From the NCBI GenBank assembly GCA_017477805.1, contig JAFUUM010000073.1, forward strand, positions 1-5,018: DNA of 5,018 nt, in the 5' to 3' direction. The notes beneath the pieces are model-generated. The model saw only the letters and a list, made by a program, of their open reading frames with translations, was not told the DNA's origin and did not search any database. Below, in pieces: positions 1-3,120 of the stretch; the stretch's first letter is position 1; the number at the start of each line of letters is the position of its first letter. The DNA comes from Lachnospiraceae bacterium. Its GTDB lineage: Bacteria > Bacillota > Clostridia > Lachnospirales > Lachnospiraceae. Position numbers and translations under genes: made by a program.

Positions 1-278
1 CTTTCATCAGTCTGGATCAGAACATCGTTATCAGGAAGCTTTCTGACGATATCCAAAAAGATCCTTGCTTCCAATGCTACTTTACCGGGTTCTTCCACAT
101 TTGCCTCGATGATGGTCTCGATCCCCATATCCGTATCATTGGCAGTCATCTTAACGAAGTTATCATCAGCTTCTACCATAATGTACTGCATGATATCCAG
201 AGTGGTCTTATTGGGAACTGCTCTGGATACGATCTGAACTCCTTCGAGCAGTTTCGATTTTGAACAAGTGATTTTCAT
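1..278 (-). CDS. dnaN: DNA polymerase III beta subunit (sliding clamp), N-terminal part
   Basis: DnaN is the ring-shaped clamp that holds the replicative polymerase on DNA. The minus-strand reading from the ATG at 278-276 gives 92 complete codons with no stop before the left edge of the window, so the C-terminal three quarters are missing. The protein begins MKITCSKSKLLEG and continues with the clamp signatures VSRAVPNKTTLDI, KMTANDTDMGIET and IVRKLPDNDV, which match the first of the three clamp domains in family members. The start is supported by a GGAAAGGA ribosome site at 290-297, 11 bases upstream. dnaN follows dnaA on the same strand after 297 bases, the usual dnaA-dnaN order, so it may be read both from dnaA and from its own promoter in the spacer. 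Identification is secure; only truncation limits the call. Confidence 0.96.
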   Translation of the reverse strand, partial: MKITCSKSKLLEGVQIVSRAVPNKTTLDIMQYIMVEADDNFVKMTANDTDMGIETIIEANVEEPGKVALEARIFLDIVRKLPDNDVLIQTDE

Positions 279-299
279 CTGCTGTTTCGTCCTTTCCGT

Positions 300-345
300 T
301 TATCTTTTAATAAATATTTAGTACATCATATTATTATAGGGTGTA
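300..345. other. AT-rich tract, candidate DNA unwinding element
   Basis: Positions 301-338 contain only four G or C bases out of 38 and lie directly beside the outermost DnaA box (350-358), between it and dnaN. A short GC-containing stretch separates box and tract, as in other bipartite origins. I could not fit the repeated DnaA-trio pattern described in B. subtilis cleanly to this tract; it has an ATA/TAA-type run instead. The role is inferred from composition and position. Confidence 0.5.
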
Positions 346-346
346 G

Positions 347-360
347 ATATGTGTATAACC
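347..360. repeat. 14-bp direct repeat, copy 1 (copy 2 at 527-540)
   Basis: ATATGTGTATAACC occurs identically at 347-360 and 527-540, exactly 180 bases apart. Each copy contains a minus-strand TTATACACA DnaA box with five flanking bases conserved in addition. Identity stops on both sides. Confidence 0.85.
350..358 (-). promoter_or_regulatory. DnaA box (TTATACACA)
   Basis: TGTGTATAA on the plus strand reads TTATACACA on minus, an exact match to the TTATNCACA consensus. It is the box nearest the AT-rich tract and dnaN, the position from which DnaA normally loads onto the unwinding element. Confidence 0.75.
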
Positions 361-443
361 GTCTTCAGGCCTTGTAATCCCTCACTTTGGACAATGTAAA
401 ACCATGTGAAGACATCCTGTATGACGCCCTTTATGACAGTTCC

Positions 444-452
444 TTATACACA
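444..452 (+). promoter_or_regulatory. DnaA box (TTATACACA)
   Basis: Exact TTATACACA on the plus strand, opposite in orientation to the boxes at 350-358 and 530-538 and roughly midway between them. Confidence 0.7.
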
Positions 453-506
453 ATGACACAAGTGAATCCAAATAAGCATAAAACTGACACTTGCATCAAT
501 AATGAT

Positions 507-515
507 TTATCCCCA
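507..515 (+). promoter_or_regulatory. Weak DnaA box (TTATCCCCA)
   Basis: TTATCCCCA differs from TTATCCACA at one position. It lies between stronger boxes in the dnaA-dnaN spacer and is plausible as a low-affinity site. Confidence 0.4.
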
Positions 516-526
516 GAAACTTTTGA

Positions 527-540
527 ATATGTGTATAACC
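527..540. repeat. 14-bp direct repeat, copy 2
   Basis: Second identical copy of ATATGTGTATAACC (first at 347-360). This copy is 36 bases downstream of the dnaA stop codon. Confidence 0.85.
530..538 (-). promoter_or_regulatory. DnaA box (TTATACACA)
   Basis: Exact TTATACACA on minus, inside repeat copy 2. A one-mismatch plus-strand box (CTATTCACA, 540-548) follows after one base in the opposite orientation, forming a possible divergent pair. Confidence 0.7.
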
Positions 541-548
541 TATTCACA
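540..548 (+). promoter_or_regulatory. Weak DnaA box (CTATTCACA)
   Basis: One mismatch to TTATNCACA at the first base. It sits immediately beside the minus-strand box at 530-538. Support is its position only. Confidence 0.3.
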
Positions 549-575
549 TCCTTGAGGATAAGTTTGGATTTGATA

Positions 576-1976
576 TCATCCTTCCAGGATCAGGTTGGTG
601 ATGATATTGATCCTGTTTTTGAAGTCATCATCGGTTTTGATGTTTTCTTCGATCTTTTTGATACCGTGAAGTACAGTGGTGTGATCTTTTTTGTGAAGGA
701 TCTTTGCAATATCCACATACTTTGTATGGGTGATATTGCTGCACATGTACATGGCAACCTGTCTGGGAAGTGCGATCTCAGCATTTCTCTTTTCGGAGCA
801 GATGTCTTCCACTGTGATGTCATAGTATTTGGCCACAACGGAAAGAATGTATTCTTCGTTGATCACCCGCTTGTTTTCGGGAGAGACGATGTCCTTTAAG
901 GCATCTTCCGCCTGATTCATGGTCAGTTCATTTAAGACGATATTGTTGATCCGCGAATAAGCGATGATCTTACGAAATGCACCTTCCAGCTCTCTGATGT
1001 TGGAAAGGATATGATCCGCTATATATTGAAGGATCTCAAAAGGTACGGATTTATGCTCCGTTTCTGCGTTTTTCTGAAGGATGGCCACTCTTGTTTCATA
1101 ATCCGGCGGCTGGATATCCGTGATCAGACCCCATTCAAATCTGGAACGGAAGCGTTCTTCCAGAGTTTCCATTTCCTTCGGAGGTTTATCGGAAGATAAG
1201 ATGATCTGTTTTCCCGCATCATGCAAAACATTGAAGGTGTGGAAAAACTCTTCCTGTGTACTTTCCTTACCGATGATGAACTGTACATCATCGACCATGA
1301 GGACATCTACGGTCCTGTATTTTTCACGAAGTTTCGGCATGGCCTGTGCATTACCGCTTCGGATGGATTCGATCACTTCGTTGGTAAACTGTTCGGAAGT
1401 AACATAAAGGACTTTCACATCCGGATTGTGCTGCAGGATGTAATGACCAATGGCATGCATCAGATGGGTCTTACCAAGTCCCGCACCTCCGTAGATGAAC
1501 AGGGGATTATACACATCACCGGGAGATTCCGCTACGGCAAGTGCCGCGGAATGTGCAAATTTGTTATTGCTTCCAACGACGAAAGTATCGAAAGTATTTT
1601 TGGAGTTAAGATTTGCGGATTCCGCATTCAGATTATAGACAGGACGGTTCGCTGTCTCGTTATCCACATTTCCTTCTTTTTCCTGATTCAAAGATCCTTC
1701 CAATACAAAAGAAACAGTCACATCTTTTTCAATCAATTCGGAAATGGTGTACTGAACGATGACTTTATATTTGGAATTGATATAATTCAGGGACATGGAC
1801 TGATCGGAAGGGATGATGATGATCACCGTATCCTCTTCCATCTTGTGAAATTTGAGAGGCTGGATCCATGTTTTGTAAGAGATATCGGAAAGCTCATATT
1901 CTCTGCGGATCCGTTCCTGGATATTTTTCCACTCATCTGAAATTATCTGGTTGAAATTCTGATCTGAAGAACTCAT
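576..1976 (-). CDS. dnaA: Chromosomal replication initiator protein DnaA
   Basis: DnaA is the AAA+ ATPase that binds 9-base boxes at oriC, opens the DNA and recruits helicase. From the chosen start the protein has 466 residues. Domain I holds the two conserved tryptophans (16, 37) in the family pattern ISYKTWIQPL; domain II is a short Asn-rich linker (about 95-125). Domain III carries Walker A GGAGLGKTH (163-171), Walker B VLMVDD (225-230), sensor I SSD (261-263), the arginine-finger stretch ERFRSRFEWGL (275-284) and sensor II NIRELEGA (326-333). Domain IV carries the DNA-binding signature LPRQVAMYM and DHTTVLHG (431-438). The frame is open to 2018, adding a basic 14-residue extension (MSKFRRLRKRKSLS), but homologues begin about ten residues before the first Trp, which favours the ATG at 1976. 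Neither start has a strong ribosome site. A sigma-A-type promoter lies at 2089-2117 and DnaA boxes flank the gene on both sides, consistent with autoregulation. Confidence 0.97.
   Translation of the reverse strand: MSSSDQNFNQIISDEWKNIQERIRREYELSDISYKTWIQPLKFHKMEEDTVIIIIPSDQSMSLNYINSKYKVIVQYTISELIEKDVTVSFVLEGSLNQEKEGNVDNETANRPVYNLNAESANLNSKNTFDTFVVGSNNKFAHSAALAVAESPGDVYNPLFIYGGAGLGKTHLMHAIGHYILQHNPDVKVLYVTSEQFTNEVIESIRSGNAQAMPKLREKYRTVDVLMVDDVQFIIGKESTQEEFFHTFNVLHDAGKQIILSSDKPPKEMETLEERFRSRFEWGLITDIQPPDYETRVAILQKNAETEHKSVPFEILQYIADHILSNIRELEGAFRKIIAYSRINNIVLNELTMNQAEDALKDIVSPENKRVINEEYILSVVAKYYDITVEDICSEKRNAEIALPRQVAMYMCSNITHTKYVDIAKILHKKDHTTVLHGIKKIEENIKTDDDFKNRINIITNLILEG
1660..1668 (+). promoter_or_regulatory. 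DnaA box inside the dnaA coding sequence
   Basis: A perfect TTATCCACA lies in the part of dnaA coding for the domain I-II junction and linker (it reads through codons for NVDNE on the minus strand). The match is exact, but no second box is nearby, so binding and function are uncertain. Confidence 0.4.
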
Positions 1977-2032
1977 GGATAAACTCTTTCTTTTTCGTAA
2001 TCTGCGAAATTTGCTCATTTTCGATGTAAACG

Positions 2033-2056
2033 TACCCTACCACGTGGAAAAGGGTA
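2033..2056. repeat. Nested palindrome in the dnaA leader
   Basis: TACCCT (2033-2038) and AGGGTA (2051-2056) form a 6-bp inverted repeat that encloses a perfect 8-bp palindrome, CCACGTGG (2040-2047). It lies between the inferred dnaA transcription start (about 2082) and both candidate start codons. It could be a protein-binding operator or a folded leader element. I do not recognise it as a known site. Confidence 0.5.
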
Positions 2057-2064
2057 AAATGCAA

Positions 2065-2088
2065 AAATGGGCGAAATCCGCTCCATTT
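2065..2088. repeat. Inverted repeat at the dnaA transcription start
   Basis: AAATGG-GCG (2065-2073) pairs with CGC-CCATTT (2079-2081 and 2083-2088) with one bulged base and a 5-base loop. It covers roughly -6 to +18 of the inferred dnaA transcript. An operator role is possible but unsupported beyond position. Confidence 0.35.
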
Positions 2089-2117
2089 ATCATAATACAA
2101 AACGAGAGTTTTATCAA
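2089..2117 (-). promoter_or_regulatory. dnaA promoter, sigma-A type
   Basis: On the minus strand TTGATA (2117-2112) and TATGAT (2094-2089) are separated by exactly 17 bases, each hexamer one mismatch from consensus. Transcription would start near 2082, leaving a leader of about 63 or 105 bases depending on the start codon. The nearest DnaA box ends 19 bases upstream of the -35, which fits DnaA control of its own gene. Confidence 0.75.
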
Positions 2118-2136
2118 ACGAAAACAGATATCCACC

Positions 2137-2145
2137 TTATCCACA
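2137..2145 (+). promoter_or_regulatory. DnaA box (TTATCCACA)
   Basis: Exact consensus; first of three same-direction boxes in the cluster. Confidence 0.88.
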
Positions 2146-2148
2146 TAA

Positions 2149-2157
2149 TTATCCACA
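2149..2157 (+). promoter_or_regulatory. DnaA box (TTATCCACA)
   Basis: Exact consensus, beginning 12 bases after the first box and separated from it by three bases. Confidence 0.88.
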
Positions 2158-2159
2158 TT

Positions 2160-2168
2160 TTATCCACA
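2160..2168 (+). promoter_or_regulatory. DnaA box (TTATCCACA)
   Basis: Exact consensus, beginning 11 bases after the second box. Its first eight bases form a perfect inverted repeat with 2173-2180 (5-base A loop). Confidence 0.88.
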
Positions 2169-2171
2169 AAA

Positions 2172-2180
2172 AGTGGATAA
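2172..2180 (-). promoter_or_regulatory. DnaA box, inverted (TTATCCACT)
   Basis: AGTGGATAA on plus reads TTATCCACT on minus, one mismatch at the last base. It faces the third box head to head. Confidence 0.7.
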
Positions 2181-2189
2181 CCTGATTCC

Positions 2190-2238
2190 AAAAAATTATG
2201 GATTTTTCCTTGACTTTCACAAATATAACACGTATAAT
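2190..2238 (+). promoter_or_regulatory. rpmH operon promoter with A/T tracts
   Basis: TTGACT (2210-2215) and TATAAT (2233-2238) are separated by 17 bases, a near-perfect sigma-A promoter. Immediately upstream, an A6 tract (2190-2195) and a T5 tract (2203-2207) resemble an UP element, as expected for a strongly expressed ribosomal-protein gene. Transcription should start near 2245, giving a leader of about 75 bases. The promoter lies 29 bases from the DnaA-box cluster. Confidence 0.82.
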
Positions 2239-2319
2239 TTGACCGATATTTTCCGCAAATGCGACTTATTATAGGAAAGAAATTTTCCTTGGACGAAGTG
2301 AGTAAGGAGGTGTTTACGA

Positions 2320-2454
2320 ATGAAGATGACTTATCAGCCTAAGAAAAGGCAGAGATCTAAAGTGCATGGTTTCAGAGCCAGAATGAGCACTCCCGGTGGT
2401 AGAAAAGTACTGGCCGCCAGAAGAGCAAAAGGCAGAAAGACCCTTTGCGCTTAA
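2320..2454 (+). CDS. rpmH: Large ribosomal subunit protein bL34
   Basis: bL34 is a small, very basic protein of the 50S subunit that packs against 23S rRNA. The reading frame codes for 44 residues, the normal family length: MKMTYQPKKRQRSK, then VHGFRARMSTPGGRKVL, then AARRAKGRKTLCA. These match the invariant L34 pattern almost throughout. The start at 2320 is fixed by a strong AAGGAGG ribosome site at 2304-2310, nine bases upstream; the ATG two codons later would be too far. It is the first gene of the operon continuing to jag and is driven by the promoter at 2210-2238. A hairpin follows the stop codon and probably lets L34 be made in excess of the downstream proteins. Confidence 0.98.
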   Translation: MKMTYQPKKRQRSKVHGFRARMSTPGGRKVLAARRAKGRKTLCA

Positions 2455-2480
2455 TATCTGAAGAAACGATCAGAGTACGA

Positions 2481-2509
2481 TGGGCCACAGCAATGTGGCC
2501 TATTCTTTT
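2481..2509 (+). terminator. Hairpin attenuator/terminator between rpmH and rnpA
   Basis: GGCCACA (2483-2489) and TGTGGCC (2494-2500) form a perfect 7-bp stem closed by a GCAA (GNRA) tetraloop, extendable by a G-U and a U-A pair at the base. A U-rich but interrupted tract (TATTCTTTT, 2501-2509) follows. The imperfect U tract suggests partial termination, so that rpmH is transcribed more than rnpA and the genes after it. It could alternatively be a processing or mRNA-stability hairpin. Confidence 0.7.
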
Positions 2510-2516
2510 GAGAAAA

Positions 2517-2528
2517 TGAATTAATTCA
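2517..2528. repeat. 12-bp perfect palindrome before rnpA
   Basis: TGAATTAATTCA is its own reverse complement and ends three bases before the rnpA start codon, in the place where a ribosome site would be expected. A two-codon reading frame (ATG AAT TAA, 2516-2524) overlaps it. Confidence 0.6.
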
Positions 2529-2531
2529 GAC

Positions 2532-2879
2532 ATGAAATTTTCAACATCGTTAAAGAAAAACGAAGATTTCCGAAGAGTGTATAAAACAGGCAAAAGCTAC
2601 GCCAATCAGTTTTTGGTGTTGTATGTTGCGGAAAATCATCTGCCTGAAAACCGCCTTGGGATCTCCGTAAGCAAAAAGGTTGGCAATTCCGTGGTAAGAC
2701 ACCATTTATGCCGCCTGGTTCGAGAGAGTTACAGACTACACGAAGGCATGTTCAATAGTGGTTTGGACATGGTAGTCCTATGTAGAGTCAGCGCTTCGAC
2801 CGCAACGTATGCGGACGTGGAGAAGTCGCTGATGCATCTGGCGAAACTTCATAAGATCCTTATTAATAAGGAAGATTGA
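2532..2879 (+). CDS. rnpA: Ribonuclease P protein component
   Basis: RnpA is the protein cofactor of RNase P, which with the catalytic RNA removes the 5' leader of pre-tRNAs. The 115-residue product has family length. The N-terminal KFSTSLKKNEDFRRVYKTGK is the usual substrate-cleft region, and RLGISVSKKVGNSVVR (41-56) is the family core. The RNR motif, normally R-N-R-x-K-R, reads R-H-H-L-C-R here (56-61), followed by LVRESYR. His at the second position is, as I recall, common in related Clostridia, but His58 and Cys60 replace basic residues and are unusual. No Shine-Dalgarno sequence precedes the ATG; the site is taken up by an AT-only-centred palindrome. The start is nevertheless well supported by homologues beginning MKFS. 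The gene lies 77 bases after rpmH and its stop overlaps a possible TTG start of yidD. Confidence 0.96.
   Translation: MKFSTSLKKNEDFRRVYKTGKSYANQFLVLYVAENHLPENRLGISVSKKVGNSVVRHHLCRLVRESYRLHEGMFNSGLDMVVLCRVSASTATYADVEKSLMHLAKLHKILINKED
2857..2872. repeat. 16-bp perfect palindrome at the rnpA/yidD junction
   Basis: TCCTTATTAATAAGGA is self-complementary over all 16 bases. In RNA it folds as a 6-bp stem with a UUAA loop. It codes for the end of RnpA and includes the AAGGA that would serve as ribosome site for the TTG at 2876, so folding could hide that site. Confidence 0.65.
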
Positions 2880-2899
2880 ACTCGCACTATCGAATTTAT

Positions 2900-3109
2900 A
2901 TGAAGAAAGTAATGATCAAATCGATCAAGATGTATCAAAAATATGTTTCCCCGATGAAAAGCACCAAATGTCCTTATTTTCCCAGTTGTTCACAGTACGG
3001 ACTGGAGGCTGTGGAAAAGTATGGTGCCGTAAAAGGCGGAGCCATGGCTGCTTGGCGGGTCATGCGCTGCAATCCTTTTTCCAAGGGGGGATATGATCCC
3101 GTACCATAA
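2900..3109 (+). CDS. yidD: Membrane protein insertion efficiency factor YidD
   Basis: YidD is a small, basic, membrane-associated protein that assists YidC-dependent insertion of inner-membrane proteins. The 69-residue product shows the full family signature: an amphipathic basic N-terminus (MKKVMIKSIKMYQKYVSPMK), the Cys-rich segment CPYFPSCSQYGLEAVEKYG (Cys24 and Cys30), then RCNPFSKGGYDPVP at the end (Cys57). The ATG at 2900 is chosen because homologues start at MKK(x)xIK; it has no ribosome site. A TTG at 2876, overlapping the rnpA stop and preceded by AAGGA, is in frame and would add MNSHYRIY, so translation may be coupled to rnpA from either start. yidC begins 11 bases after the stop. 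A run of six G at 3085-3090 codes for the conserved GG. Confidence 0.92.
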   Translation: MKKVMIKSIKMYQKYVSPMKSTKCPYFPSCSQYGLEAVEKYGAVKGGAMAAWRVMRCNPFSKGGYDPVP

Positions 3110-3120
3110 GAGGAGTATTT

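Larger units (their letters stand above)
333..361 (-). promoter_or_regulatory. Possible dnaN promoter overlapping a DnaA box
   Basis: The minus strand has a perfect TATAAT -10 hexamer at 338-333, about 55 bases upstream of the dnaN start codon. No good -35 is found at 16-18 bases; CGGTTA is the best 17-base candidate and is poor. The DnaA box at 350-358 occupies the spacer region of this promoter, so DnaA binding would be expected to affect it. The hexamer also lies in the AT-rich tract and could be there by chance. Confidence 0.35.
279..575. other. dnaA-dnaN spacer, candidate second part of oriC
   Basis: This 297-base spacer has no credible gene. It contains three exact TTATACACA DnaA boxes (350-358 and 530-538 on minus, 444-452 on plus), two one-mismatch boxes (507-515 and 540-548) and an AT-rich tract near dnaN. 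In Bacillus subtilis and many relatives the origin is bipartite, with box clusters upstream and downstream of dnaA and the unwinding element on the dnaN side. The same layout is seen here, so I infer that this spacer is the half where the DNA opens. Positions 361-443 show no box and no clear secondary structure. Confidence 0.75.
2121..2209. other. oriC DnaA-box cluster between dnaA and rpmH
   Basis: Three exact TTATCCACA boxes in direct orientation (2137, 2149 and 2160) and one inverted near-exact box (2172-2180) lie within 44 bases, with start-to-start spacings of 12, 11 and 12 bases, close to one helical turn. A further two-mismatch site occurs at 2128-2136. The cluster lies in the divergent spacer between dnaA and rpmH, the classical Bacillota origin position. 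The whole gene-free interval is 1977-2319; besides this cluster it holds the two divergent promoters and the dnaA leader repeats. Confidence 0.88.

Noticed and set aside
361..413. GTCTTC ... GAAGAC inverted repeat as a dnaA terminator
   Set aside because: The arms are about 40 bases apart and no U tract follows on the minus strand, so it does not look like an intrinsic terminator.
387..899. 170-codon plus-strand open frame from the dnaA-dnaN spacer into dnaA
   Set aside because: Its latter part is antisense to DnaA domain IV and the first part runs through the DnaA boxes; no ribosome site, no family resemblance.
1221..1940. 239-codon plus-strand open frame opposite dnaA
   Set aside because: It lies wholly antisense to a dnaA frame with all DnaA motifs; no ribosome site and no recognisable protein pattern. 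The same applies to 1011-1199 and 1120-1407.
2239..2272. Second rpmH promoter (TTGACC ... TATTAT)
   Set aside because: The hexamers are separated by 22 bases, too far for a normal sigma-A promoter; the upstream TTGACT-17-TATAAT explains transcription.
2273..2289. AGGAAA/TTTCCT hairpin in the rpmH leader
   Set aside because: Only six weak base pairs and not placed to cover the ribosome site at 2304-2310; it is likely chance in an AT-rich leader.
2372..2593. 73-codon minus-strand open frame across rpmH-rnpA
   Set aside because: It is antisense to rpmH, the hairpin and the rnpA start; no independent support.
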